From contig NC_081331.1 of the NCBI RefSeq assembly GCF_022539665.2, positions 13,982,638 to 14,046,637 of the forward strand: a stretch of 64,000 bases of DNA. Direction: 5' to 3'. The position numbers were made by a program, and so were the translations under genes. Numbering within the stretch: position 1 is the stretch's first letter; each line of letters starts with the position of its first letter. Shown piece by piece: positions 23,173 through 34,241 of this stretch. The DNA is from Daphnia carinata. Lineage: Eukaryota > Arthropoda > Branchiopoda > Diplostraca > Daphniidae. The notes under the pieces are model-generated. The model ran no database searches and was not told the origin of the DNA. It saw only the letters and a list, made by a program, of their open reading frames with translations.

Positions 23173-23576
23173 AATGCTGCTAGTTAGCTTTTTCTAAATT
23201 AAGTTCCTTCCCATCAAATCTCTTGGCTTTTATTAAAACATCGTATGTTGTAAGTTCTTGCAAAGGCTTGCTCGTTGACAGTAACCTAGTAGCCTAATGT
23301 TGCGGAACGAAACAGCGAATGCCGCCAATTAGGAAAAATTTACCGTAAAGAAAACCCACTTTTACTCCCATTTTTACTCTATTGCGCAATTGCTTCCATC
23401 GACACTGTTGACATTTTTGCGGGGGCTCCAAACTGACCGCAGAGGTGAGTCTAATGGCTTCTGTGAAAGGCCACCAACTCTCGGTTGCTTACTGAAGTTC
23501 GGAACATTGACGTTTCCTTCTCCACATCAGTTTGGAACGGATTCTTTGTGAAATGAACGGAATCCCTACACCCTTT

Positions 23577-23625
23577 CAGAAAGTGGAAAGGCCCTTGAAT
23601 TTCATACCGCCGACGAATATAAAAT
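23577..23625 (+). promoter_or_regulatory. Class b promoter of CP11
   Basis: GTGGAAAGGCCCTTGA box within 23577-23604, TATAAAAT at 23618-23625, then GCATCACACTTC at the probable start. Confidence 0.75.
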
Positions 23626-23705
23626 GATGGTTTCTACTGGAATAGCATCACACTTCATTCTCAGCTTTCCTCAGAAGAGCAACAGAATCCCAATACTTGC
23701 TAAAA

Positions 23706-24228
23706 ATGAAATTGGTAAGGTTTAATCAAATGAAAAACTTTAATTCATTTACTTCTTTGTGTTTTTCTCGTTGTTGTAAAACAGTCGATCGTAGCTCTCG
23801 CTTTCTTGGCTGTGGCTTTTGCTGCACCTCAAGGAGACAAGAAGCCCATTGAAATTATCTCGTCCAACATCGAAGCAAATGCTGATGGAAGCTATTCTTT
23901 TGCGTAAGTTACGTCTCTTCTCTGTGTGACCTGTGTATTTAATCCCCAAATGGATATCAATTACGTCTACAGATTCGAGAGCGCCGATGGCACGAAAGTT
24001 TCAGAAAGCGGCAGCCAGAAACAAGTTGGACCTAAACCCGAGGATATTGGCACCGTTTCCCGAGGATCTTACTCTTACCTCTCTCCCGATGGTGTCACTC
24101 TCACCGTCAACTGGGTTGCCGATGAGAACGGATTCCAGGCCACCGGTGATCATTTGCCCACTCCGCCACCGATGCCCGCGCACGTCGTCAAGATGCTGGC
24201 CGATTTGAAAGCTGCTGGTCTTCTGTAA
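23706..24228 (+). CDS. CP11: RR-1 cuticle protein, class b
   Basis: Exons 23706-23714, 23785-23903 and 23973-24228 give 127 residues. Signal peptide MKLSIVALAFLAVAFA. The mature N-terminus has SSNIEANADG, the later class b form. Its core SRGSYSYLSPDGVTLT and MPAHVV match CP4, while the syntenic copy CP19 has YSFTTPDGVVLT and MPEHVV. Introns and flanks of CP11 and CP19 are nearly identical, so the difference is confined to exon 3. Confidence 0.95.
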
Positions 24229-25199
24229 ACTGTTCCCATATTACCTGCACAAACATGATCCAATTAGTGTCCCAATCGCTTTGTACAAGTTTCGCAGTGT
24301 TGTCCATTTTTTTCTCTCGTGAAAATACATCCAATTTTACTTCCGTAAAACCCTTTCCTTAATTTCTCTTGCGAGGTGGCGAAAACAATTAATGATGAAA
24401 TAGAATAACGATTCTAGCAAAAACTTGATGTGTAATGTTTTTTTTTATTCAAAAGGCGGAACGCAGCGAAATAGTTTGTTGCCGTTTATAGAACGAAATT
24501 AATAAGGTAGCAATATGTATAGAAAAAATGGCCTGTCGACAAACCGACTTCGAATAACTTGTCATTAAAATCCCAATCATCCATAAATTGGTTATAAGGG
24601 ACGTCTTAAAAAATGTGACATTATAAAGAGCGGAATCTTGCTTCGTTTGAAATTCAAGTGCCGAATACACTTACGTCACAGAAACACGCTAGGGATGCAA
24701 CAGGTGTAACTTTATTTTCTACTAATGTGATAGGCTAGGATATATTTTTAGTCCCTGGTCAATGAAGAAATTATTCTCAAACTTTTTAATTCGTTTGTCA
24801 GCCTTGTTTGAAGGTACCCTTTTTAAACCTAAGTTTTTATTCATCCAATTATCGGTGATTTATGGGGTTTAAAACTTACATTTGTCGTTGACCGTTGTTT
24901 ATACTGTATTTTATATTTGATAATCAAAGATTTGAAAAAGAAAAAGCAGCTGCCATTGCCCAAATTTGAAATATGTGTGTATAGGCAGTCCGATTTCTTT
25001 GCCAATTAAGCTATCACGTTTAAGGAAGATTTCCCTCTTCCATTGCCAGACTCACGAGAGAGGGGTGAAGGTTTCATACCAAACACGTTTAGTCGGAAGG
25101 CAATCCGTTCTAAAAGGAATCTTGTAGTGTCTCAAAGATGCAATAATCGTGAGCCGTCCTACAATGTAAAGTAAGGAAACGAAAGCCTCTGTCTGTATT

Positions 25200-25267
25200 G
25201 GCATCGATATCCATAGTCTCTGAAGTGAGCACACCCTTCGTGTACAAGGAAAGGAGGGATATAAATG
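25200..25267 (+). promoter_or_regulatory. Class c promoter of CP12
   Basis: GGCATCGATATCCA box at 25200-25213 and TATAAATG at 25260-25267. ATCATCACACATCC follows about 25 nt later. Confidence 0.75.
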
Positions 25268-25347
25268 GCAGCCAGCACGTCCGACTATCATCACACATCC
25301 TCCTCAACAGTCTTCAGTCAAGGATCGAAACAACCAACCTTACCAGA

Positions 25348-25863
25348 ATGAAATTCGTAAGTGATTACTTGAATTTCAGTTTCCTTTCCCTTTTCATTCT
25401 TTAGTTTATTATCTTTGTTATTTCATAACAGATTATCGCCCTCGCTTTCTTGGCCGTGGCTTTGGCTGCACCACAAGGTGACAAGAAACCCATTGAAATT
25501 ATTTCATCCAACAGCGAAATGAACGCTGATGGCAGCTACTCTTTCAAGTAAGCTCATTTTCAATTACTTTTTCTGGACTGCATTAAAAATCTGATAAACT
25601 CTTGCAGTTTCGAGAGCGCCGATGGCACAAAAGTGTCAGAGAGCGGCAACCAGAAGAAAGTCGGACCCAAGGATGAAGATATCGGAACTGTCTCCAAAGG
25701 ATCTTACTCTTACACTTCTCCCGATGGTGTTGTAATCACGGTCAACTGGGTCGCTGATGAGAACGGATTCCAGGCCACTGGTGATCATTTGCCAACTCCT
25801 CCCCCCATGCCCGAGCATGTTGTGAAGATGTTGGCCGATTTGAAGGCTGCTGGTGTTCTGTGA
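25348..25863 (+). CDS. CP12: RR-1 cuticle protein, class c
   Basis: Exons 25348-25356, 25432-25547 and 25608-25863 give 126 residues. Signal peptide MKFIIALAFLAVALA, junction SYSFN, GNQKKVGPKDED, core SYTSPDGVVIT and end KMLADLKAAGVL. The stop is TGA, shared only with its duplicate CP20; the other array genes end in TAA. The predicted protein is identical to CP20. Confidence 0.95.
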
Positions 25864-26194
25864 GCCCGTGCATGCATCCCCTATCAACTTGAAGCCACTG
25901 GAAAAAAAATTTTGAATATGTTGCTACTTTGTAAAGTCCAATGTAATTAGTCCTTTTTTTTTAATAAAGAAAAATTCATTTCCAATTCACATTGTTTTTC
26001 TTCTAAACTGCTAGATGAGAGATGATTCCCTGGGCAATTGTTTGCGTTTTCAACGATTACTAGAAATAAGTTAAAGAATTTGGAATGTTGTCCGCGTTTT
26101 CTTATTTGTTTTATTTTGAATGGATCATAACGGGTAAGATTTCGTCAAAATTTTAAGTCCGATTTTGTTTTTAAAAAAGGTTGGTCTTAAAAAA

Positions 26195-26232
26195 TAAGCC
26201 CGACAAAATAAGCCCGACAAAATAAGCCCGAC
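26195..26232 (+). repeat. AAGCCCGAC subrepeats downstream of CP12
   Basis: Three perfect TAAGCCCGAC units spaced by AAAA. The attached repeat body is shortened here by about 190 bases relative to the CP15-CP16 spacer. Confidence 0.85.
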
Positions 26233-26511
26233 TTTTGAATTCGTTAAATTTTTTGTTTTCAAAAATCGAACTATAATTATTAAAATACATCACTGGGATG
26301 CAACATTTTATAAGAATAAAAAAAGTTAAATTCATCTGTTCGTAAGGCCCATAGTTTCTTCGATAATATAAACAGGGACGGGGGTAGTTTCAAGCTCGAT
26401 TTCTAAGTGTTACCCGATAAGTGGGTGCCTTATGTCATCGTTCGAAGTTTCTTTTTGAAAATGGGCATCGTAAGGAGGCTTTCAGAGAGTCCATTCATCT
26501 TTTTAAGAGAA

Positions 26512-26554
26512 GGGAACGACCCTCAGCTTTCAGTCCGAGTGGGGTACATATAAG
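26512..26554 (+). promoter_or_regulatory. Class a promoter of CP13
   Basis: GGGAACGACCCTCAG box within 26512-26533 and TATAAG at 26549-26554. Confidence 0.75.
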
Positions 26555-26635
26555 AAGAACCTGCCGACAACCATCATCACAATCCTCTCACAGCCTTCTC
26601 CAGAAGAACAACAGGATAATCCAAAATTCGCAAAA

Positions 26636-27158
26636 ATGAAATTCGTGAGTCTTTCTTTAGCAGATTTCTATTACAAATTCATACTTTTAAATCGTTTTCA
26701 TTCTGGGGTTTAAACAGATCATCGCTCTCGCTTTCTTGGCTGTTGCCATTGCCGCACCGCAAGGAGACAAGAAGCCCATTGAGATTATTTCATCCAATAG
26801 CGAAATGAACGCAGATGGAAGCTACGCTTTCGAGTAAGTTCAACTACTCATTGTTGTCCCTCTTTTTTGCTGAAAAAGATCAACTCCGATTTATTTACAA
26901 AGTTTTGTGAGCGCTGATGGCACTAAAGTGTCAGAGAGCGGCAACCAGAAGCAAGTCGGACCTAAGCCCGAGGATATTGGAACTGTATCCAAAGGATCTT
27001 ACTCTTACACCACCCCCGATGGCGTCGTCCTCACCGTCAACTGGGTTGCCGACGAGAACGGTTTTCAGGCTACCGGTGATCATTTGCCCACTCCTCCCCC
27101 GATGCCCGAGCACGTCGTGAAGATGTTGGCCGATTTGAAGGCTGCTGGTGTTCTCTAA
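26636..27158 (+). CDS. CP13: RR-1 cuticle protein, class a
   Basis: Exons 26636-26644, 26718-26833 and 26903-27158 give 126 residues. Exon 2 ends SYAFD (Ala for Ser) and exon 3 opens FVSADG. Core SYTTPDGVVLT, ending KMLADLKAAGVL with an unusual CTC before the stop. The duplicate CP21 differs mainly within about 60 bases of the core. The intron 1 donor is GTGAGT. Confidence 0.95.
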
Positions 27159-27987
27159 ACCTGTGCATATATTGCCCATCAACATGTAAATCACACAACC
27201 AAAAATGAAATTGATCTGATCACTTTGTATCACTCCAAAGGCTCCCAACTTTTTCTGGGAGTAGAATACATAATAAACGTCTAGTTCCGTAAAACCGATT
27301 CTCATTTACTTACTACAAAAACCAACAAATTGTTGCCAGTTATAAATGAAACGGTCAAGGCTTCATACTTGCTGATTTATGGCAATAAACCTAATCTCAT
27401 CATCTACGGAATATGTTTTTTCGCGATCAAATTTCACTTTTTACGCAATGATGCTATTTTCCGATTTTTACGCAGATTTCATTGTGAACAACATAATGAA
27501 ACAAACGTCTAGTTGTGATTAATGTTTTCATATTAAACTATAGCGTTGGCATGCCATTAAAGCATACGAAATGCTGCTAGTTAGTTTTTCCGGAATAAAG
27601 TCCCTTCCCATCAGATTTGTTGGCTTTTATTAAAACATCGTATTCTGAAATTTCCTATGAAGGCTTGCTCGTTGACAGTAATCTAGTAACCTAATGTTGT
27701 GGAACGAAACAGTGAATGCAACAAATTAGAAAAAATTTACTCTGAACGAAACTCGTTTCTTTCCTCAATTTTGCTAAACTCATACAAGCCTCCATCGACG
27801 TTTCCTGACATTTTTGCGGGGTCTCTTAGCTGACCGAAGAGATGCCTCTAATGGCTCCGTGCCAACTTTTATTTCAGTGAAAGGCCACCAACTCTCGGTT
27901 GCATACTGAAGTTCGGAACATTGACGTTTCTTTCCCCACTGTTTGGAACGGATTTTCTGCGGAATGAATGGAATCCCTACACCCATT

Positions 27988-28036
27988 CAGAATGTGGGAA
28001 GGCCCTTGAATTCTAGACCGCCGACGAATATAAAAT
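27988..28036 (+). promoter_or_regulatory. Class b promoter of CP14
   Basis: GTGGGAAGGCCCTTGA box within 27988-28013 and TATAAAAT at 28029-28036. Confidence 0.7.
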
Positions 28037-28116
28037 GATGGTTTCTACTGGAATAACATCACACTTCATTCTCAGCTATCCTCAGAAGAGCAACAGAATC
28101 CCAACACTTCTTAAAA

Positions 28117-28656
28117 ATGAAATTGGTAACCTTAAAATTTAAACCTAATGTTTAACTCATTTACTTCCTCGTGTTCTTGGTGTTTAATCTATTCTCGTTG
28201 TTGTACAACAGTCGATCATCGCTCTCGCTTTCTTTGCTGTGGCTTTTGCTGCACCTCAAGGAGACAAGAAGCCCATTGAGATTATTTCGTCCAACATCGA
28301 AACAAATGCTGATGGAAGCTATTCTTTTGCGTAAGTTATTTCTTCTCTATTGTTTGACCTGTGTATATAATCCACAAATGGATACCAATTTCGTCTACAG
28401 ATTCGAGAGCGCCGATGGCACGAAAGTTTCAGAAAGCGGCAACCAGAAACAAGTCGGATCTAAACCCGAAGACATTGGAACCGTCTCTAAAGGATCTTAC
28501 TCTTACACCAGCCCCGATGGCGTCGTCATCACCGTCAACTGGGTTGCTGATGAGAACGGTTTCCAGGCCACCGGTGATCATTTGCCAACTCCTCCCCCGA
28601 TGCCCGAGCACGTCGTCAAGCTCCTCGCCGACTTGAAAGCTGCTGGTCTTCTGTAA
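28117..28656 (+). CDS. CP14: RR-1 cuticle protein, class b
   Basis: Exons 28117-28125, 28212-28330 and 28401-28656 give 127 residues. Signal peptide MKLSIIALAFFAVAFA (Phe for Leu), then SSNIETNADG. GSKPED replaces GPKPED, shared with CP22. Core SYTSPDGVVIT, ending KLLADLKAAGLL. CP22 has a different core (FYSFTTPDGVVLT) and KMLADL, although the surrounding non-coding sequence is nearly the same. Confidence 0.95.
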
Positions 28657-29582
28657 ACTGTTCCCGTATTACCTGCACAAACATGATCCAATTAGTGTCC
28701 CAATCGCTTTGTACAAGTTTCGCAGTTTGTTGTCCATTTTATCCTCGTGAAAATACAGCCAATTTTTCTTCCGTCAAACCCTGTCCTTAATTACTCTTGC
28801 GAAGTGGCGAAAACCCTTGCTTTACAGAATAACGAATCTAGGAAAAACTTGATGTGTAATGTGTTTGTTTTAATTCAAAAGACGAAACGCAGCGGAATAG
28901 TTTGTTGCATTTTATAGAACGACATTCATAAGGTAATGTATAGAAAAAAAAATGGTCTGCCGACAAAGCGGCTTCGAATAACTTGTCATTCAAATCACAA
29001 TCATCCATAACTTGGTTATAAGGGATGTCTTAAAATGCGACATTATAAAGAACGGAATCTTGCTTCGTTTGAATTCGAAGTACCGAATACACTTCCGTCA
29101 CCGAAACAAGTTAGGGATGCAAAAGATGTAACTTTATTTTCAACCAATGGGATAGCCTAGTATACATTTAGTCCCTGGTCAACGAAAAAATTATTCTAAA
29201 CTCTTCAATTCGTTTGTCAGCTTTGTTAGAAGACGCCGTGTGATTTATGGGATATTTCAGAATTACATTTGTCATTGACCATTGTTTATATTTCGAATTT
29301 GATAATCAAAGATGTGAAAAAGAAAAAGCAGCAGTCGTTCCAGAAACTCTAAATATGTGTCTATAGACAGTTCGATTTCTTTGCCAATTAAGCATCACAT
29401 TCAACGCAGATTTCCCTACTCCTTTTCCAGATTCACGAGAGACGGGTGAAGGTTTCATACCAAACACCTTTAGTCGGAAGACACTCCGTTCTCAAGGAAT
29501 ATCGTAGTGTTTTGGATATGCAAAAATCGTGAGCCGTCCCACAAATTTTAAGAAAGGAAACGAAAGCCTCTCTGAAAATATT

Positions 29583-29649
29583 GGCATCGATATCCATTGT
29601 CTCGAAAGTAAGCACACCCTTCGTGTGCAAGGAGAGGAGGATATAAATG
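29583..29649 (+). promoter_or_regulatory. Class c promoter of CP15
   Basis: GGCATCGATATCCA box at 29583-29596 and TATAAATG at 29642-29649. Confidence 0.75.
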
Positions 29650-29729
29650 ACGGCCAGCATGTCCGACTATCATCACACATCCTCCTCAACAGTCTCCAAA
29701 CAAGGATCCAAACAACCAAACTTACCAGA

Positions 29730-30255
29730 ATGAAATTCGTAAGCGATTACTTGAATTTCAGTTTCCTTTCCCTTTTCAATTTTTTAGTTTACTGTCTTTG
29801 TTATGTCATAACAGATTATCGCTCTCGCTTTCTTGGCCCTGGCTTTGGCTGCACCACAAGGTGACAAGAAACCCATTGAAATTATTTCATCCAACAGCGA
29901 AATGAACGCTGATGGCAGCTACTCTTTCAAGTAAGCTCATTTGCAATTACCTTTTCTGGACTGCATTAAAAATCTGATAAACTCTTGCAGTTTCGAGAGC
30001 GCCGATGGCACAAAAATGTCAGAGAGCGGCAACCAGAAGAAAGTCGGACCCAAAGATGAAGATATTGGAACTGTTTCCAAAGGATCTTACTCGTACACTT
30101 CTCCGGACGGCGTTATCATCACTGCCAACTTGGTTGCTGATGAGAACGGTTTCCAGGCCACCGGTGATCATTTGCGGCATTTGCCCACTCCTCCCCCGAT
30201 GCCCGAACATGTCGTGAAGATGTTGGCCGATTTGAAGGCTGCTGGTGTTCTGTAA
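29730..30255 (+). CDS. CP15: RR-1 cuticle protein, class c, with altered domain core
   Basis: Exons 29730-29738, 29815-29930 and 29991-30255 give 129 residues. Exon 3 is 265 nt, against 256 in 28 of the array genes. A 9-base duplication inserts Arg-His-Leu at the end of the domain (GDHLRHLPTPPP). The core reads DGVIITANLVADENG: the Trp present at position 89 in every other array gene is Leu, and Val87 is Ala. Codons just before match CP7, suggesting a CP7-like tract that then took two missense changes. The signal peptide has LALALA. The reading frame is intact, so it may be expressed with reduced or altered chitin binding. CP23 is normal at these sites. Confidence 0.93.
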
Positions 30256-30598
30256 GCCCGCGCATATATCACCCATCAACATGAAGCCACTCGAAAAATG
30301 TTTGAATATGTTGCCACTTTGTAAAGCCCAATGTAATTAGTCCTTTTTTTTTTTAAATAAAGAAAATTCATTTTCATTCAAACTGTTTTTCCTTCTTAAC
30401 TGCTGGATGAAAGATGATTCCCTGGGTAATTGTTTGTGTTTTGAACGATTACTAGAATTAAGTTAAAGAATTTGGAATGCTGTCCGCGTTTTCTTATTTG
30501 TTTTAGTTTGAATGAATCATAACTGGTAAGATTTCGTCGAAATCCCAGTCAAAATTTTAAGTCCGATTTTGTTTTTAAAAAAAGTTGGTCTTAAAAAA

Positions 30599-30622
30599 TA
30601 AGCCCGACAAAATAAGCCCGAC
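30599..30622 (+). repeat. AAGCCCGAC subrepeats downstream of CP15
   Basis: Two units, followed by the longer repeat body up to about 30960. Confidence 0.85.
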
Positions 30623-31130
30623 TTTTTCGTTTGTTTAATTTTTTTCAAAAATCAAAATATAATTATTAAAATACATCACTGGGATAGAACATTTTATAAG
30701 AATAAAAAAATTGAATTCGTCTGTTCGTGAGACGCATAGTTTCTGAGTTATATGAATTCTAAATGGTTTTAGCGAAACCATTGTGATCCCGTTTTGTGTT
30801 ATAATATCCATAATTAAGGTAAAACTAATTACATATCCAGAATTTACGCGTCATATCGGATTTAGTAATGGGTTTTTATCGACTTCCAAATCAAAATTGT
30901 TATTCGGTTTATTTCGATAATATGAACGGGGACGGGGGTAGTTTCAAGTTCGATTTCTAAGTGTTTCTCAACAGAAGTGCCGTACCTCTAAATAAATAAA
31001 CGGTAAAACTGGAGAACGGGTATTGTTATAAAAAAAAAGTGTTTCCCTTATGTCATCGAACGAATTTTTATTATTGAAAATCGGCATCGTAAGGAGACTT
31101 TGGGAGAGTCCATTCTTCTTTTTAAGAGAA

Positions 31131-31173
31131 GGGAATGACCCTCAGCTTTCAGCCCGAGTGGGGTACATATAAG
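31131..31173 (+). promoter_or_regulatory. Class a promoter of CP16
   Basis: GGGAATGACCCTCAG box (ATGACC for ACGACC, shared with CP24) at 31131-31145 and TATAAG at 31168-31173. Confidence 0.7.
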
Positions 31174-31254
31174 AAGAATCTGCTGACAACCATCATCACA
31201 ATCCTCTCTCAGCCTTCTTCAGAAGAACAACAGGACAATCCAAAATTCGCAAAA

Positions 31255-31777
31255 ATGAAATTTGTAAGTCGATCCTCCAACCGATTTCTTTAACTGCATC
31301 ATACTTTTTAATCGTTTTCATTCTGGCGTTTAAACAGATCATCGCTCTCGCTTTCTTGGCTATTGCCATCGCCGCACCGCAAGGAGACAAGAAGCCCATT
31401 GAGATTATTTCATCCAACAGCGAGATGAACGCCGATGGAAGTTACACTTTCGAGTAAGTTCAACTACTCATTTTTGTACCTCTTTTTTGCTGGAAAAGAT
31501 CAACTTCTATTTATTTACACAGTTTTTGAGCGCTGATGGCACAAAAGTATCAGAAAGCGGTAGCCAAAAGCAAGTTGGACCTAAACCCGAAGACATCGGC
31601 ACCGTCTCCAAGGGATCTTACTCTTTCACTACCCCCGATGGTGTTGTCATCACTGTAAACTGGGTTGCTGATGAAAACGGTTTCCAAGCTACTGGAGATC
31701 ATTTGCCCACTCCTCCTCCGATGCCCGAGCACGTCGTGAAGATGTTGGCCGATCTGAAAGCTGCCGGTGTTCTGTAA
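31255..31777 (+). CDS. CP16: RR-1 cuticle protein, class a, one-base deletion at start of exon 3
   Basis: Exons 31255-31263, 31338-31453 and a third ending at 31777. With the family acceptor, exon 3 starts at 31523 and is 255 nt: the frame then reads Asp-Phe and a TGA. The duplicate CP24 has TTTTGTGAGC where CP16 has TTTTTGAGC, so one base is missing. An AG at 31529-31530 would give exon 3 from 31531, restore the frame and drop three residues (Phe-Val-Ser), for a 123-residue protein beginning exon 3 with ADGTKVSESGSQ. The rest of the domain is intact (YSFTTPDGVVIT, VNWVADENG, ending AAGVL). It is either a recent null, a gene rescued by splicing, or a sequencing error. Confidence 0.8.
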
Positions 31778-32606
31778 ACCTGTGCATATATTACCCATCA
31801 ACATGTATATTAAACAACCAAAAATGAAATTGCTGTGATCCCTTTGTACCACTCTAAAGTCTCCCAACTTTTCTGGGAGAAGAATACATAATAAACGTCT
31901 AGTTCCGTAAAACCGATTCTCTTTTACTTATTACAAAAGCCGACAAATTGCAGCCGTTTGTAAATGAAACAGTTAAGACTTCATGCTTACTTTTGTATGG
32001 CAATTAACCCAACCTCATCATCCACAGAATATGTTTGTCGCGACTGATTTTCACTTTTTACGCAATGATGCTACTTCCGCTTTTTACGCAGACTTCATAG
32101 TGAACAACATAATGAAACAAACGTCTAGTTGTGGTTAACGTTTTTATATTAAACTATACCGTTGTCATGCAATTGAAGCATATGAAATGCTGCTAGTTTG
32201 TTATTCCGGAATAAAGTCCCTTCCCATCAGATCTGTTGGCTTTTATTAAAACATCGTATTCTGAAATTTCCTATGAAGGCTTGCTCGTTGACAGTAATCT
32301 AGTAACCTAATGTTGTGGAACGAAACTGTGAATGCCACAAATAAGAAAAAATTTACTCTGAACAAAACTCGTTTCTTTCCTCAATTTTTCTAAACTCATA
32401 CAAGCCTCCATCGACGTTTGCTGACATTTTTGTGGAGTCTCTAGCTTGACCGCAGAGATGCCTCTAATGGCTCCATGCCAACTTTTATTTCAGTGAAAGG
32501 CCACCAACTCTCGGTTGCATACTGAAGTTCGGAACATTGACGTTTCTTTCTCCGTTTCTGTTTGGCACGGATTTTCTGCGGAATGAACGGAATCCCTACA
32601 CTCATT

Positions 32607-32655
32607 CAGAAAGTGGAAAGAACCTTGAATTTCATACCGCCGACGAATATAAAAT
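32607..32655 (+). promoter_or_regulatory. Class b promoter of CP17
   Basis: GTGGAAAGAACCTTGA box within 32607-32634 and TATAAAAT at 32648-32655. Here the complement reads TCAAGGTTC. Confidence 0.7.
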
Positions 32656-32735
32656 GATGGTTTCTACTGGAATAACATCACACTTCATTCTCAGCTTTCC
32701 TCAGAAGAGCAACAGAATCCCACCACTTGTTGAAA

Positions 32736-33274
32736 ATGCAATTGGTAACGTTAAAATTTAAACACAATCTGTAATCCATTTACTTCCTTGTGTTGTTAGT
32801 GTTTAATCTATTCTCGTTGTTGCACAACAGTAGATCATCGCACTCGCTTTCTTGGCTGTGGCTTTTGCTGCACCTCAAGGAGACAAGAAGCCCATTGAAA
32901 TTATCTCGTCCAACATCGAAGCAAATGCTGATGGAAGCTATTCTTTTGCGTAAGTTATTTCTTCTCTATTGTCTGATTTGTGTATTTAATCCACAATGGA
33001 TACCAATTACGTCTACAGATTCGAGAGTGCCGATGGCACGAAAGTGTCAGAGAGCGGCAGCCAAAAGCAAGTCGGACCTAAACCCGAAGATATCGGAACC
33101 GTCTCTAAAGGATCTTATTCTTTCACTACTCCCGATGGTGTCGTCCTCACGGTCAACTGGGTCGCTGATGAGAACGGATTCCAGGCCACTGGTGATCATT
33201 TGCCAACTCCTCCTCCCATGCCCGAGCATGTCGTGAAGATGTTGGCCGATCTCAAAGCTGCTGGTCTTCTGTAA
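32736..33274 (+). CDS. CP17: RR-1 cuticle protein, recombinant gene using a tandem acceptor
   Basis: Exons 32736-32744, 32834-32949 and 33019-33274 give 126 residues. It starts Met-Gln-Leu, not Met-Lys. At the usual class b acceptor the sequence is CAGTAG: the Ser codon TCG has become TAG, a stop if exon 2 starts at 32831. Using the TAG trinucleotide itself as acceptor starts exon 2 at 32834 and gives MQLIIALAFLAVAFA, an intact signal peptide. Exon 3 is identical to that of CP9, because the 12-kb copy boundary falls in intron 2, so this gene joins one front to another gene's back. The protein is identical to CP25. Confidence 0.9.
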
Positions 33275-34118
33275 ATCTGTCTATACATTACTCATCATTT
33301 TGACGCCGTACAACCGAGATTTTGGATCCGTCTTCATTTTGTAAAAATTCAATTGTTTCCCCTTATTTCCGCCTAGACAAAATACAGAGAAATTTTTTCA
33401 TTTAAAATGTTTTCGTATTATATTAACTGAAAGACAAACGATTCATACGTGCCAGGCCATTCTACGAGTGATTAGGCTGGCAACGTTAAAATTAAGGCAT
33501 TTGGAGTGCCGCCTGCCATTCGTCAAAGAAAATAGCTGAAAATACTATATTGTGCGTTTCTATACTGTGTTATAATGAGGATAAGGTATCATTTATAAAG
33601 GGAATATTGGATGCCCCTCTTTCCGAGAGACGTACAACAATACGCTTTTTTTTCAGTTCAAAAACTTGAGTCGAGTAAAGAGTTAAACAGCTTTATTGCC
33701 ACAAGGAAATCTTGCTGAACAAACACCGCCCTGAGAAGTTTTAATAAATGAAATGTCGTCCATTTCAAATAAATCTTTCCAAGTTTGAAACATTTCCAAC
33801 GCGTCCCCGGTTGTCGTTGCAAAGTAGTAGAATCAGTATCATTTTCTTCGGAATTATAATACGATATTATAAGTGATGAAAATAAAATGTTACAATGCTG
33901 CACTTCACTCGTTTCAAACATTACCATGATTGGGACCGTTGGTGGCTATCGTGCTTTTACTCAACTTTCACTCGAAGAGACATCCATTCGAAAGCATTCG
34001 CCTAGCTACCTTTCTGATGAGGAATCACAGAGTAATAGAATGCTACCGTCCGAAGTTTTTGAGTGGAAGTCGGATCGGGAGAAGACTTTGGGAGAGTCAA
34101 TTCTTCCTCATAAGAGAA

Positions 34119-34160
34119 GGGAACGACCCTCAGGTTTCGGCTGTCTGGGGTACATATAAG
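34119..34160 (+). promoter_or_regulatory. Class a promoter of CP18
   Basis: GGGAACGACCCTCAGG box at 34119-34134 and TATAAG at 34155-34160; duplicate of the CP10 promoter. Confidence 0.7.
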
Positions 34161-34241
34161 AAGAACCTACCGACAACCATCAGCACAATCCTCCCTCAAC
34201 CTTCTCCAGAAGAACAACAGGATAATCCAAAACTCGCAAAA

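Larger units (their letters stand above)
20955..32985. repeat. 12-kb segmental duplication, copy A
   Basis: From intron 2 of CP9 to intron 2 of CP17. Offsets of paired start codons against copy B are 12031-12041 bases (CP10/18, 11/19, 12/20, 13/21, 14/22, 15/23, 16/24). Introns and spacers match almost base for base, apart from small indels and exon 3 blocks. Edges are approximate. Confidence 0.9.

Noticed and set aside
32736-33274. CP17 and CP25 called as pseudogenes because of the TAG
   Set aside because: An acceptor 3 nt downstream gives an intact protein with a normal signal peptide, so a null call is not justified from sequence alone.
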